A DNA stretch of 64,000 bases from Emticicia oligotrophica DSM 17448 (GCF_000263195.1 NC_018748.1:3534001-3598000), one strand, 5' to 3'. Shown: positions 35,685 through 45,337, counted from the first letter of the stretch. The notes: generated by a model not told the origin, from the sequence alone. A program made the numbers and translations.

Positions 35685-38084
35685 TTAGAAATCTAACTGA
35701 TAACTGAAAACTGGCACAAAGCCATTGCCTGACCTTCGGGGTTCTAGGATATTCTTAACACTATTATACTGAACACTAGTATAATTGATTTGATTAGTAG
35801 CATTTTGTACATCAAGAGAAACCACCGATGCCAATTTCTTTCGATTGGTTCGGTAAGACACACGCCCATCTATTCTGAAATAATTTGGAGCAAAAGCCGA
35901 ATAGTCAGCACCTTTAAGTGGAACGTATTTTTTCTGTTTGGCTGATTCAGTAACATCAAGTGGTGTATAACGATACCCTCCATTGTAAATAGACCTTGCC
36001 CCAACTTGAAAAACAGAACCATTCTTAAACGTAAATTCACGCCCGAATGTGAAGGCAGTGCTGAAGCGGTCGTTGAATGCTGAATTATAAATGCTTCCAT
36101 CGTAGGTTTGGTATTTGGCATCAAATATTGAACCTGTAAGAAGTAAGTAATATTTTTTTGAAAAGAATCTTTCAATAGAAACATCAATTCCCTTATTCTT
36201 GCCTTTCCCTTTACTAACAGCTGATGTTTCGGGGAAGCTATCTGAGTAATTAAGCATCCAGTAAGATGAACCCACTTTGGCTTCTACTGGAACTCGGTTA
36301 ATCATTTGATAGTAAGCTTCTATTGAAAATTTCCAAAGTTTTGGAGCAATATAATTATAACTTAAAATAAAATGATTTGAGCGTGGAAATTGTAAATTAG
36401 CATTGGCCTTTGTAGTAATGATTTTTCCATCTAAACTATCTTTTCTTACATAAAAATAAGCACTCATTGGCAAAAATTGGCTATGCAAGCCATAAGCAAA
36501 ACTAATATTGTGCGATTTTGGAGAACTATATTGAATAGAAAGACGTGGTTCTAAAGAGGAGGTGTTGTTTAGAAACAAGTGCATATAATGCAAACCTGCA
36601 TTTAAACTTAAACCTTTGGCTAGATTCTGAACTACTTGAGCATAAACCTGACTTGTTTGGGTGTTTCCGCTTCCACTGACTGATGTTTGTCGGCCTACAT
36701 TGAATTGATTGACATCAGATACGTTGTTTCTTGGAGCTGTTTCTTTGAAAAATACAAAGTCGATGAAGTTTAGAATTGCTCCACTTTTGAAGCGAGTTTT
36801 AGGGCTGATTTTGTAATTATAAGCTACTGAAGAAGCTAATCTTGACTCTTCATATTTTTGGGTTTCATAGCGGAAACGAGTATTTTGAAGGTTGAGTGTA
36901 TCGCTCATTCGATTAATTGAACTTCCGATTGCTGCAACGACAAATTTTATTGATGATTTTTCGTTTAAGTTGATTGTATGTGTAACACCCAGTGCCCCCA
37001 TATTTGCAGGACGAATTCTATCTTCCCAGTTATCAGATTTTCCTAAAACCCTTTTTTGAGGATCTTCTACAGGCATATAATGTTCTTCGCTGAGGCCTCC
37101 TAACCCAAAAATAGTGGTAGTTTTTTTCCCGTCTTTACTATGAAACGCTAAATTGAAAGATAAATCTTGAAAATTATTGGTTACTCGCTCTCCAACTAAA
37201 TAAAAACCCATTTGACTCAAAAGACCTAAGGTAGAGTAGCGATAATTAACTAAATAAGAAGAACGCCCTTTTTGAATGGGGCCTTCAGTTGAAAAATCAA
37301 GTCCTAAAATACCAAATTTTGTGCGATATTCTCTTTTTTGCTGGTTTCCTTCTCTAAATCGTATATCAAATGCTCCTGAAAGGGCATTACCGTATTCGGC
37401 AGGCATTCCTCCAGTGAAAAAGTCTGACCTACTCATAAGCTGGGCAGAAAAAACAGTAATTCCGCCACCACCCGAACCCGGTTGGGCAAAGTGATTTGGA
37501 TTTGGAATATCAATGCCTTCTAAACGCCAGAGAATTCCGAAAGGAGAATTACCACGAACGATAATCTTATTTTCATTCTCATCACGTCCAGCTTTTACAC
37601 CAGGGTATGAAAGAGCCATTCGACCAGGGTCATTGACAGATGCAGGAATACGTTCGGTTTCTTCAGTTGTGAAAGACCTAGCACTCACATAAGCTAAATC
37701 GTTTACAGGACGACTGGTATTTTGAGAGGCTGTAATTTTAACTTCTTGTAATTCTCCAGTTGATTCTTTCAACTCGATATTGAGCGATACTTCTTTTACT
37801 GAATTCAAAATAAATTCTTCGCTTAAAAATGTTTCGTAGCCAATAGATGTGCATCTAACTGACTGGCGACCAATAGGTACTTGGGTGATGACAAATTTAC
37901 CCGAAGCATCGCTTATGGCTCCTTGAGTACCGCCAATAATGGCAACAGATGCCCCAATTACTGGCTGACGAGTTACTCTGTCGATGACATTTCCTCGAAT
38001 AGTTTGAGTTTTATTTTGAGCGTGAATTTTAAAGAAAGAACATAATAATAGCACTACAAATAGATGCAATAGAGACGATTTCAT
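35685..38084 (-). CDS. TonB-dependent outer-membrane receptor (DUF4249 partner)
   Basis: The 799-residue protein starts with a signal peptide (about 1-22), a CarboxypepD_reg-like domain (about 27-115, ASVAIIGGTQGAISDASGKF), a plug (about 140-250, with GRDENENKIIVRGNSPFGIL and a glycine-rich PGSGGGGITVFSAQ) and a barrel ending VFSYQLDF. The plug motif RGNSPFGILWRLEGIDIPNP is typical of the DUF4249-associated receptors. It heads a minus-strand gene set (receptor, DUF4249, DUF4249, receptor). The short leader and a -7 box at 38116 suggest transcription starts just upstream. Its ligand is unknown. Confidence 0.9.
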   Translation of the reverse strand: MKSSLLHLFVVLLLCSFFKIHAQNKTQTIRGNVIDRVTRQPVIGASVAIIGGTQGAISDASGKFVITQVPIGRQSVRCTSIGYETFLSEEFILNSVKEVSLNIELKESTGELQEVKITASQNTSRPVNDLAYVSARSFTTEETERIPASVNDPGRMALSYPGVKAGRDENENKIIVRGNSPFGILWRLEGIDIPNPNHFAQPGSGGGGITVFSAQLMSRSDFFTGGMPAEYGNALSGAFDIRFREGNQQKREYRTKFGILGLDFSTEGPIQKGRSSYLVNYRYSTLGLLSQMGFYLVGERVTNNFQDLSFNLAFHSKDGKKTTTIFGLGGLSEEHYMPVEDPQKRVLGKSDNWEDRIRPANMGALGVTHTINLNEKSSIKFVVAAIGSSINRMSDTLNLQNTRFRYETQKYEESRLASSVAYNYKISPKTRFKSGAILNFIDFVFFKETAPRNNVSDVNQFNVGRQTSVSGSGNTQTSQVYAQVVQNLAKGLSLNAGLHYMHLFLNNTSSLEPRLSIQYSSPKSHNISFAYGLHSQFLPMSAYFYVRKDSLDGKIITTKANANLQFPRSNHFILSYNYIAPKLWKFSIEAYYQMINRVPVEAKVGSSYWMLNYSDSFPETSAVSKGKGKNKGIDVSIERFFSKKYYLLLTGSIFDAKYQTYDGSIYNSAFNDRFSTAFTFGREFTFKNGSVFQVGARSIYNGGYRYTPLDVTESAKQKKYVPLKGADYSAFAPNYFRIDGRVSYRTNRKKLASVVSLDVQNATNQINYTSVQYNSVKNILEPRRSGNGFVPVFSYQLDF

Positions 38085-38115
38085 AATTTATAGGAAGGTT
38101 AAGTCGATAGTAATT

Positions 38116-38123
38116 CAAATGTA
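38116..38123 (-). promoter_or_regulatory. Possible -7 box for receptor/DUF4249 transcript
   Basis: On the minus strand TACATTTG fits TAnnTTTG about 30 bases upstream of the receptor ATG at 38084. No clear -33 TTG is found. Confidence 0.38.
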
Positions 38124-38206
38124 TAAAAAACTTTTATTATTTCTTATGCTTAGATTTTTTTTGAATACTATTAACTAAATTTATCAAAAAAATAAACTTA
38201 TTCAAC

Positions 38207-40471
38207 ATGAAGAAACACTTCCTAATATTCCTATTATCATGTTTAATCATTAATGTTAATGCTCAGAAATTTTACTTCCCCAAAGCTTATTACGCTGATA
38301 GTATTAGTCTCTCGAAAAATATACCGAATTTAGCCAAACAAGTGTTGAAATTTTATAAGGAAGCTGACCAGAGTGTCTATCAAGATAATGCTTTTCGCTT
38401 ACGAATAGTAGCACAACAATATGATGAAGCATTAAAATCAATTGAAATTTATCGAAGTTTACAAAAGTCATCAGACGCCAAAAGTAATGGAGCAATAGGT
38501 GGGCAATTTGAGGTTTTTATTCGAACAAAAATCCGACAACAACAAACAAAAGAGTCTTTTGTGGTAGCATTCAAACCTACTTTTGCTGCTAAACAAAAAA
38601 CGCTTAATGCAAATTCAAAGCTTATGTTTGAAGAATATTTTGAGATTAACTTAAATAATATCAAAAATACGCTTAAAAATTTACTTGAAAATATTTCCTC
38701 TGATAGTTTGAATTTGACAGTTGCTCGTCAAATTTGTAGGGCTTATAATTCTGCGAATGTGTATGCAAATATTTTACCAATTGGTAAACCTATTTTATTG
38801 GCTGAAGAGAAACGAGATTTTATCATTAATGATAGTATCAACATAAAAACTCGTGAGGGAATTCTTATCTCTGCGATTATTGTGCGTAATAAGAAAGCTA
38901 TGCTCAAACAGCCAACAATATTAATTTTCAGTATTTATAATCAGAGTCAAGATAAAAATAGGGCAAAGTTGGCAGCCTTGAATGGATATGTGGGTGTAAT
39001 AGCATATACACGAGGGAAGAAAACGAGTCCACATGAAATAGAGCCTTTCGAACATGATGCTCATGATGCTTATGAGATGATTGATTGGATTTCGAAGCAG
39101 CCTTGGAGTAATGGCCAAGTTGGTATGTATGGAGGAAGCTACTTGGGATTTGCTCAATGGGCAGCAACCAAGAAAATTCATCCAGCACTTAAAACGATTG
39201 TTCCGCAAGTATCAGTGGGAATTGGCGTAGATTATCCAATGGAAAATAATGTTTTTATGAGTTATATGCTACAATGGATTCATTATGTGCATAATTCCAA
39301 AGAAACGGACTTTGTAGATTTTGGCAATTTCGAACATTGGTATGCTACTTTTTACAAATATTATCGTGAAGGAAAAGCATTTCGCACGCTTGATACCCTT
39401 GAAGGGCGGCCGAATCAGATTTTTCAGCGTTGGCTCAAACACCCAAGTTATGATTCTTATTGGCAAAATATGCGTGCCAGTAAAGAAGATTTTGCTAAAA
39501 TAAATATTCCGGTACTAACCATCACAGGTTTTTATGATGATGACCAATTGGGAGCAAGGCATTATTACGAACAGCATCAACAGTTTAATCCCAAAGCAAA
39601 TCATTATTTTGTAATAGGCCCATATAATCATGGTGGTGCACAGGGGCATCCGAGTTCAGAACTACGTGGTTATACAATAGATTCAGTGGCAAATATTGAT
39701 ATAAGTGTATTAGTTTTTGATTGGTTTGATTTTATTTTAAAAGGAAAACCGCAGCCATCATTACTAAAAAATAAAATTAATTATCAAGTAATGGGGTCTA
39801 ATAAGTGGAAACATGAGGCATCAATGGCAAAAATGAATAACGATACTCTTAATCTGTATTTGAGTGCTAAGACATCGGGTGAGGAGTTTTTACTTACTAC
39901 CAATAAAGGTGCTTCAACAACGTTTATTCCACAAATTGTTGACTTCACCAATCGAGCTGATTCATTGCAAACTATTCCGGGCGAAGAAGAAATTTTGTCT
40001 GATTCATTAAATCCACCTAATTTGGCTAATTCTTTGGTATTTACGACGCAAGCATTTCAAAAATCATTCGATATTAATGGAGCTTTGGTCGGAAATTTAT
40101 CATTGAGCATTAATAAAAAAGACATGGATGTTTTAATGAATCTCTACGAATATACTGCAGATAAAAAATACCACTGGTTGGGGCATTATCTTACAAGGGC
40201 AAGTTATACTAAAAATCGAAGTGAACGTCAATTACTAATACCAAATCAAAAAGAAAACATTCCGATTAATAATGCCTTTTTTACTTCAAAAAGAATAGGA
40301 ACAGGAAGCAAATTGGTAATAGTTTTAGGCCCGCATAAAAGTCCACATTGGCAGGTGAATTACGGCACGGGCAAAGATGTAAGCGATGAAACCATGCAAG
40401 ATGCACAAGTACCACTCGAAGTAAAATGGTTTACAGATAGTATCATTAAAATACCTATTTATAAATTTTAA
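38207..40471 (+). CDS. CocE/NonD family (X-Pro dipeptidyl-peptidase type) hydrolase
   Basis: The 754-residue protein has a signal peptide (about 1-19, cut after NVNA) and an N-terminal helical extension of about 200 residues before the alpha/beta-hydrolase domain. The nucleophile is Ser311 in MYGGSYLG, the acid is among Asp444-Asp446 in GFYDDDQLGA and the base is His475 in GPYNHGG; together they form the S15/CocE triad. The C-terminal beta-jelly-roll (about 530-754) is typical. Members are peptidases (X-Pro-specific) or esterases; glutaryl-7-ACA acylase and cocaine esterase belong to the same fold. The secreted location and the Xaa-Pro-type aminopeptidase gene 23 bases downstream support peptide breakdown in the periplasm or outside. 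Confidence 0.88.
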   Translation: MKKHFLIFLLSCLIINVNAQKFYFPKAYYADSISLSKNIPNLAKQVLKFYKEADQSVYQDNAFRLRIVAQQYDEALKSIEIYRSLQKSSDAKSNGAIGGQFEVFIRTKIRQQQTKESFVVAFKPTFAAKQKTLNANSKLMFEEYFEINLNNIKNTLKNLLENISSDSLNLTVARQICRAYNSANVYANILPIGKPILLAEEKRDFIINDSINIKTREGILISAIIVRNKKAMLKQPTILIFSIYNQSQDKNRAKLAALNGYVGVIAYTRGKKTSPHEIEPFEHDAHDAYEMIDWISKQPWSNGQVGMYGGSYLGFAQWAATKKIHPALKTIVPQVSVGIGVDYPMENNVFMSYMLQWIHYVHNSKETDFVDFGNFEHWYATFYKYYREGKAFRTLDTLEGRPNQIFQRWLKHPSYDSYWQNMRASKEDFAKINIPVLTITGFYDDDQLGARHYYEQHQQFNPKANHYFVIGPYNHGGAQGHPSSELRGYTIDSVANIDISVLVFDWFDFILKGKPQPSLLKNKINYQVMGSNKWKHEASMAKMNNDTLNLYLSAKTSGEEFLLTTNKGASTTFIPQIVDFTNRADSLQTIPGEEEILSDSLNPPNLANSLVFTTQAFQKSFDINGALVGNLSLSINKKDMDVLMNLYEYTADKKYHWLGHYLTRASYTKNRSERQLLIPNQKENIPINNAFFTSKRIGTGSKLVIVLGPHKSPHWQVNYGTGKDVSDETMQDAQVPLEVKWFTDSIIKIPIYKF

Positions 40472-40494
40472 CCCTTTCTAAAAAAATCTTCATC

Positions 40495-41847
40495 ATGAGA
40501 AAAATTGTAGTCTTACTTTTTACTTTTTGTTTTTTTAATGAAATCGTTGCCCAAAATAGTATCCCGAAGATTTTGCCAGAACGTGAGCGAGCTGCGGTGA
40601 TTGATGAAATTTTGGAAGACCGAATGGCCAATCTTTTGCCCAAACTAATGAGAAAAGAAGGCATTGATATGTGGATAATTATATCGAGAGAATATAATGA
40701 AGACCCTGTTATGAAAACTATGCTTCCATCTGTTTGGCTTTCAGCAAGACGCCGAACAATCATGGTTTTCTTTGATAAAGGTGAAAAAGATGGCGTCGAA
40801 CGCTTTGCAATTGCCAGATATGATGTTGGCAATCTACTAAAAGGCGAATGGGATTTGAATACAAATCCTGACCAATGGGATGCCTTGATGAAAACTATTA
40901 AAGAGAAAAATCCAAAGAAAATTGGACTCAATTTTTCAAAGTATTATGCTCACGCTGATGGATTAACCTACACTGAGCATAAAGAGTTCATGGAAAAACT
41001 CCCCGCTGAATTTCAAAATAAAGTTGTTTCAGCTTCTAATTTAGCTGTAAACTGGCTAGAAACTCGCACCGAGCGTGAAATGGCTATTTATCAACAAATC
41101 TGTAGAATCTCACACGAAATTATTCAAGAAGCTTTCTCTGATAAAGTTATTCAACCAGGTATTACTACCACCGATGATGTAGTTTGGTGGATGCGTCAGC
41201 GTGTAACAGATTTAGGTTTGGAAACTTGGTTTCACCCTACCGTTGATATTCAAAGATATGACCCTGAAAACTTCGACCACCTTCGTACTTTCTCAAAACG
41301 TCCACAGAAACAAATCATTATGCCAGGGGACTTGTTGCATTGCGACTTTGGCATTACCTATTTACGACTTAACACTGACCAACAACAGCATGCGTATGTA
41401 TTGCGTGCAGGTGAAACTGAAGTGCCTTCTTTCTTAAAAAATGCATTCAAACAAGGGAATCAAGTGCAGGATTGTTTAACAGAAAACTTTAAAGCAGGCA
41501 TGAGTGGTAATGATATTTTAGCAAAAGCACTTGAACAAAGTAAGAAAAAAGGCTTGAATGGAACAATCTACACCCATCCAATTGGTAATCATGGACATGC
41601 GGCTGGACCAACTATTGGTATGTGGGATAACCAAGGAAAAACAATCGGGGCGGGTGATTATCCTTTGAATTTGAGTACGGCTTATTCAATAGAGTTAAAT
41701 GCAGCCGTAGAAATTGCAGAATGGAAGAAAACCATCAGAATTATGCTTGAAGAAGATGGTTTCTTTGATGAAAAGGGTTTTCGTTATATTGATGGACGCC
41801 AAACGGAAATCATTCAAATACCAAAGATTTTGAGTGGAGTAAAGTAA
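40495..41847 (+). CDS. Secreted M24-family metallopeptidase (Xaa-Pro aminopeptidase-like)
   Basis: The 450-residue protein has a signal peptide (about 1-19), a creatinase/prolidase N-terminal domain (about 45-195) and a pita-bread M24 domain. The five metal ligands are present at the expected positions and spacing: Asp284 and Asp295 (HCDFGITY, NTDQQ, eleven apart), His366 or 368 (GNHGHAAGP), Glu400 (YSIELNA) and Glu438 (GRQTEI). It should remove N-terminal residues next to proline or cleave a dipeptide. The GNHGHAAGP segment differs from the common GHGIG form. It follows the CocE-type hydrolase by 23 bases, so they likely form an operon for proline-containing peptides. Confidence 0.88.
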   Translation: MRKIVVLLFTFCFFNEIVAQNSIPKILPERERAAVIDEILEDRMANLLPKLMRKEGIDMWIIISREYNEDPVMKTMLPSVWLSARRRTIMVFFDKGEKDGVERFAIARYDVGNLLKGEWDLNTNPDQWDALMKTIKEKNPKKIGLNFSKYYAHADGLTYTEHKEFMEKLPAEFQNKVVSASNLAVNWLETRTEREMAIYQQICRISHEIIQEAFSDKVIQPGITTTDDVVWWMRQRVTDLGLETWFHPTVDIQRYDPENFDHLRTFSKRPQKQIIMPGDLLHCDFGITYLRLNTDQQQHAYVLRAGETEVPSFLKNAFKQGNQVQDCLTENFKAGMSGNDILAKALEQSKKKGLNGTIYTHPIGNHGHAAGPTIGMWDNQGKTIGAGDYPLNLSTAYSIELNAAVEIAEWKKTIRIMLEEDGFFDEKGFRYIDGRQTEIIQIPKILSGVK

Positions 41848-41897
41848 CTTTGTGCTATTTCATTTGCTAAATTTCTATTCAAAATTATATATTGCTT

Positions 41898-41934
41898 CAT
41901 ATTTCCCACGAGATTACATTCTTTGGGAAATATG
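41898..41934. terminator. Hairpin after M24 peptidase gene
   Basis: Perfect eleven-base arms CATATTTCCCA (41898-41908) and TGGGAAATATG (41924-41934) form a stem with a 15-base loop, 50 bases after the peptidase stop. A U-tract is not obvious, so it may be a terminator or a processing hairpin. Confidence 0.5.
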
Positions 41935-42075
41935 ATTGCTACTTTTGCTCTACATATACCATAATTCTACACTAATAACTTAACATCCTACCTTTTTAAA
42001 ACCAAGCTCTAAATATTTCCAGCAAAATCAATCATTAAATTGATAATATTTAACCTTAATTATTCAAAACTAATT

Positions 42076-42840
42076 ATGAAAAAACTGTACAATTATTTCT
42101 GGTTACTTTTTATAATCGGATTCCTAAATAAGTTGAATGCACAAAGTGTGCTAATTGACCCTGCAAATACTACATCTATTTTAAATGCACAAAGCACAAC
42201 AAAAGGCCTACTTCCACCTCGCCTGACAGAAGCACAACGAAATGCAATGACAGGCTTAACGGCTGGTACTGTTATACATTGTAGCGATTGTGCAGGTGGT
42301 GTTGGCCCATATAGCTATAATGGTTCTTCTTGGGTAGCTATGTTTTCTTCAAATTCAGTAAGTTACTCTGTTGGTCAAAGCAAGTTTGGTGGAGTTATAT
42401 TTTTTGTAGATGATTCAGGTCAACATGGCTTAGTCGCAGCAACTACTGATCAAAGTGTAGGTACAACATGGTATAATGGAAATTATATTAATACTTTAGC
42501 TACTCGAACAGGAGTATTTGGTGGTGCAAACAATACTGAACGCATCATTACTGAGCAAGGTGCTGGAAATTATGCGGCAAGCATAGCTTCTCAAGGGAGT
42601 AATGGAGGTTTTGGCGATTGGTACTTACCTTCGAAAGATGAAATGGCAAAAATGTATCAGCAAATTGGTGTTATTCCGAGTATCACGGCTGGTGCAAATT
42701 ACTGGAGTTCAACGGAAGAAAGTGTATCTAATCTTCAGTCAACTTCGACTAATGCCTATGTTACAGTATTGAGTACTGGAGTATCATCATTACAAAGTAA
42801 AAGTAGTAATGCTCGTGTGAGGGCTATTCGTAGATTTTAA
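42076..42840 (+). CDS. Secreted DUF1566/Lcl-like domain protein
   Basis: The ATG at 42076 starts a good signal peptide (MKKLYNYFWLLFIIGFLNKLNA); a frame extending to 42040 adds an untypical leader. An N-terminal part with QSTTKGLLPPRLTEAQRNAM and a CSDC motif is found in many Bacteroidota surface proteins. The C-terminal half has the DUF1566 pattern GGFGDWYLPSKDEMAKMYQQ and NYWSSTEES, ending RVRAIRRF. Related domains (Lcl, FimH-like adhesins) bind collagen or glycans, but the function in this family is open. It is followed after 16 bases by a beta-helix protein and both are probably co-transcribed and located at the surface. Confidence 0.7.
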   Translation: MKKLYNYFWLLFIIGFLNKLNAQSVLIDPANTTSILNAQSTTKGLLPPRLTEAQRNAMTGLTAGTVIHCSDCAGGVGPYSYNGSSWVAMFSSNSVSYSVGQSKFGGVIFFVDDSGQHGLVAATTDQSVGTTWYNGNYINTLATRTGVFGGANNTERIITEQGAGNYAASIASQGSNGGFGDWYLPSKDEMAKMYQQIGVIPSITAGANYWSSTEESVSNLQSTSTNAYVTVLSTGVSSLQSKSSNARVRAIRRF

Positions 42841-42856
42841 TTTAACCTTGAAGAAA

Positions 42857-43753
42857 ATGAGAAAAATATTTACATTTATTTTTTTGATGGTATTAACTAA
42901 TACTATTAGTTGGGCACAAGCAACCAGAACTTGGGTCTCTGGTGTAGGTGATGATGCCAATCCTTGTAGTCGTACGGCTCCTTGTAAGACTTTTGCTGGT
43001 GCTATTTCAAAAACCGCAGCGGGTGGTGAAATTTCTGTACTTGACCCAGGAGGTTATGGAGCAGTAACCATCACAAAATCAATAACTATCAATGGAGATG
43101 GTACTTTAGCTGGAATTATAAATTCAGGTACAAATGGAATTGTAGTTAATGCAGGTGCGACAGATATTATTGTAATTAGAAGTATTTCAATTAATGGTTT
43201 TACTACTGGATTAAATGGAATTAGGTATCTGGCTGGTGGACAGCTCCATGTAGAAAATTGTGCAATTAGTGGCTTTACTACTCGCGGCATAGATGCAAGT
43301 TTGGCAGCCAATGGAATATTAACCGTTGAAAATACAACTATTAATGGGCCATCAGTAAATGCAACAGGAATATATATCAATACCACGCTAGATACCATGC
43401 GTACAAGCTTAACAAATGTTAGAATAAATGGTGTGGGAGTCGGGGTTGATGCAGAAGCTACTTCAACTGTCAATTATGTTTCTATTTCAAACTCAAATGT
43501 TTCAAACAATTCTATTGGCATTAGAGCCAACAATAATGCACAAATCAATATTGAAAGCTCAAATGTTTCGAATAATGATATTGGAATTATTGCCAATAAT
43601 GTGGCATCAATTGTGCGTCTTTCAAATGTAAATTTATTTAATAATTCTGTTTATGGCGTTGGTGTGAGCTTAGGTAAAGTTATTTCGTTTGGTAATAATA
43701 GTATCGCAGGAAATGCAGCTAATCAACCTTTGCTAAATATATCAAAGCAATAA
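42857..43753 (+). CDS. Secreted right-handed parallel beta-helix protein
   Basis: The ATG at 42857 (MRKIFTFIFLMVLTNTISWA) is used; a TTG three codons earlier (42848) is possible. After the signal peptide comes ATRTWVSGVGDDANPCSRTAP, then repeated strands with a regular spacing of about 22 residues rich in Asn, Gly and Ile (ITINGDG, ISINGFTTG, ISNSNVSNN, ESSNVSNND). This is the sequence pattern of a right-handed beta-helix, as in pectate lyase-like folds. The N-terminal motif is also widespread in Proteobacteria beta-helix proteins. No catalytic residues are evident, so a binding or structural role fits better than lyase activity. It is ended by a strong terminator. Confidence 0.75.
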   Translation: MRKIFTFIFLMVLTNTISWAQATRTWVSGVGDDANPCSRTAPCKTFAGAISKTAAGGEISVLDPGGYGAVTITKSITINGDGTLAGIINSGTNGIVVNAGATDIIVIRSISINGFTTGLNGIRYLAGGQLHVENCAISGFTTRGIDASLAANGILTVENTTINGPSVNATGIYINTTLDTMRTSLTNVRINGVGVGVDAEATSTVNYVSISNSNVSNNSIGIRANNNAQINIESSNVSNNDIGIIANNVASIVRLSNVNLFNNSVYGVGVSLGKVISFGNNSIAGNAANQPLLNISKQ

Positions 43754-43771
43754 TTCAATAAATAACCCTAT

Positions 43772-43811
43772 AAACTTAGCACGGTTTTGAAATTCGTGCT
43801 AAGTTTTTTGT
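43772..43811 (+). terminator. Intrinsic terminator after beta-helix gene
   Basis: Twelve-base arms AAACTTAGCACG (43772-43783) and CGTGCTAAGTTT (43795-43806) are followed by a T-run (TTTTTTGTTTTT), 18 bases after the stop codon. Confidence 0.88.
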
Positions 43812-43837
43812 TTTTTTTAAATTCAAATAGATTTTAA

Positions 43838-44530
43838 ATGCCCGTAGAATTAGATAAATCAAAAATAAAAGCACTCATTTTTGATGTGGATGGTACCTTA
43901 CGAGATACCGATGATGAAATGGTGAGAAGCCTTGAATTATTACTATTAAAATTTGAGTTTTTCTTTTCTTCAAAAAAAGCCCAAACTTCGGCTCGTTGGA
44001 TTGTGATGAACATGGAAAATCCAGCACAAGTAATTTTACATTATGCTGATAAATGGGGTTGGGATACTTTAATTCATAAATTTGTTCAAGTTATTCGGTG
44101 GTTACTCAAACCACTTAAAAAATCAACGAACTTTCAAACTATTGAAGGAATAGAGGCAATGATTGCCGAATTATCAAAGCATTATCCACTGGCTGTTGCA
44201 AGTGCTGGCGAGGAAGCAACCGTTAGAAACTTTTTAAATCATGCGGGTATCGCACAATATTTTACCTGTGTAGCTACTGCTCTGACCTGTCCACATACTA
44301 AACCCTTTGCCGATCCCTTGGTTTGGGCTGCACTGCAAATGGGTGTGAAACCCGATGAGTGTTTGATGATTGGAGATACTACTGTTGATATTTTAGCAGG
44401 GAAAAATGCAAATACTCAAACAGTAGGAGTTTTATGTGGTTTTGGTGAGCGTGAAGAATTAACAAGCTTAAAACCTGAATTAATTCTAAATACTACTTCC
44501 GAATTAACTCAAATTTTATTGAATAACTGA
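43838..44530 (+). CDS. HAD-superfamily hydrolase (phosphatase type)
   Basis: The 230-residue cytosolic protein has HAD motif I FDVDGTLRDTDDE with nucleophile Asp16 and Asp18, a helical cap (about 25-100), motif II VASAGEE (about 127), a conserved Lys in the TKPFADP stretch (about 160) and motif IV MIGDTTVDILAGKNA (about 177-191). This is the layout of phosphoglycolate phosphatase-like enzymes, but the substrate cannot be named. Motif II has Ser in VASAGE, as expected. It follows a terminator and precedes a membrane protein gene by 30 bases, likely in one transcript. Confidence 0.82.
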   Translation: MPVELDKSKIKALIFDVDGTLRDTDDEMVRSLELLLLKFEFFFSSKKAQTSARWIVMNMENPAQVILHYADKWGWDTLIHKFVQVIRWLLKPLKKSTNFQTIEGIEAMIAELSKHYPLAVASAGEEATVRNFLNHAGIAQYFTCVATALTCPHTKPFADPLVWAALQMGVKPDECLMIGDTTVDILAGKNANTQTVGVLCGFGEREELTSLKPELILNTTSELTQILLNN

Positions 44531-44560
44531 TTGGAGACCAATTAGTGTTTATTTTTCATA

Positions 44561-45331
44561 ATGAATACATTATTAATTAAACTTTTTTTGATGCCTACCG
44601 TCATTGGTGGGGTGACGATTGCCAGTAGAAAATGGGGAAATTCGGTAGGGGGATTAATCGCCAGTTTGCCTTGGATTGCTGGACCAATTATGCTTTTCTT
44701 TACGCTCGAACAAGGTGTTGATTTTGCTGTAAGTAGTGTAAAAGGAATAATGATGGGGGTAATTGGCATTCTCGGATTTTGCTTTGCTTATATTTATTCT
44801 GCCATGCGACATAAATGGTATGTGAGTCTTTCTTTGGCCTATTTGAGTTTTGTTGGAGTTACGATTATACTTAAAAACTTTGAAGACTACATGGGCCTGA
44901 ATGGTTGGTTTATCTTAGCAGATATTTTAAGTTTGGGAGGATTAGTTATTTTCCCTAAAGTAAAACCAGAAAAGGGTGAAAGTAAAAGATTGAAATTTGA
45001 TATTTATTTGAGAATGATAATCATCACGGTTTTTGTGGCTTTAATTACATATTTAGCTAAAATTTTAGGCCCTACGTGGAGTGGAATTCTCACGCCTTTT
45101 CCAATTATTACCGCAATTTTAGCTGCATTTACGCATTATACACAAGGAGCATACGGAACATCGCTTATCTTAAGAGGAATGTTGACAGGATTTATTGGCT
45201 TCGCTGCTTTCTTGTTCTTACAGGCAAAATTATTGCCGAATTTTTCTATTGCTTTGGCTTTTTTAATAGGTTTTATTGTAAATATTATACTCAACCTATT
45301 AATGCGTGCTTTTGTCAAACGATTCTTGTAA
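44561..45331 (+). CDS. Polytopic membrane protein with internal duplication
   Basis: About eight hydrophobic helices are visible across 256 residues. The two halves look homologous: GGLIASLPWIAGPIMLFFT, then QGVDFAVSSVKGIMMGVIG (about 31-70) matches SGILTPFPIITAILAAFTHY, then QGAYGTSLILRGMLTGFIG (about 173-212). Such inverted or direct duplications are common in transporters, and the conserved pattern (G/S)G(L/I)(x)P(F/W) suggests a pore-lining loop. I do not recognise a named family, so the substrate is unknown. It ends 6 bases before the stop of the convergent gene at 45338. Confidence 0.7.
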   Translation: MNTLLIKLFLMPTVIGGVTIASRKWGNSVGGLIASLPWIAGPIMLFFTLEQGVDFAVSSVKGIMMGVIGILGFCFAYIYSAMRHKWYVSLSLAYLSFVGVTIILKNFEDYMGLNGWFILADILSLGGLVIFPKVKPEKGESKRLKFDIYLRMIIITVFVALITYLAKILGPTWSGILTPFPIITAILAAFTHYTQGAYGTSLILRGMLTGFIGFAAFLFLQAKLLPNFSIALAFLIGFIVNIILNLLMRAFVKRFL

Positions 45332-45337
45332 GATAGA

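Noticed and set aside
43054-43473. 139-codon open frame antisense to the beta-helix gene
   Set aside because: It is a shadow of repetitive Asn/Ile/Thr codons in the sense gene; it has no signal peptide or recognisable domain and no ribosome site.
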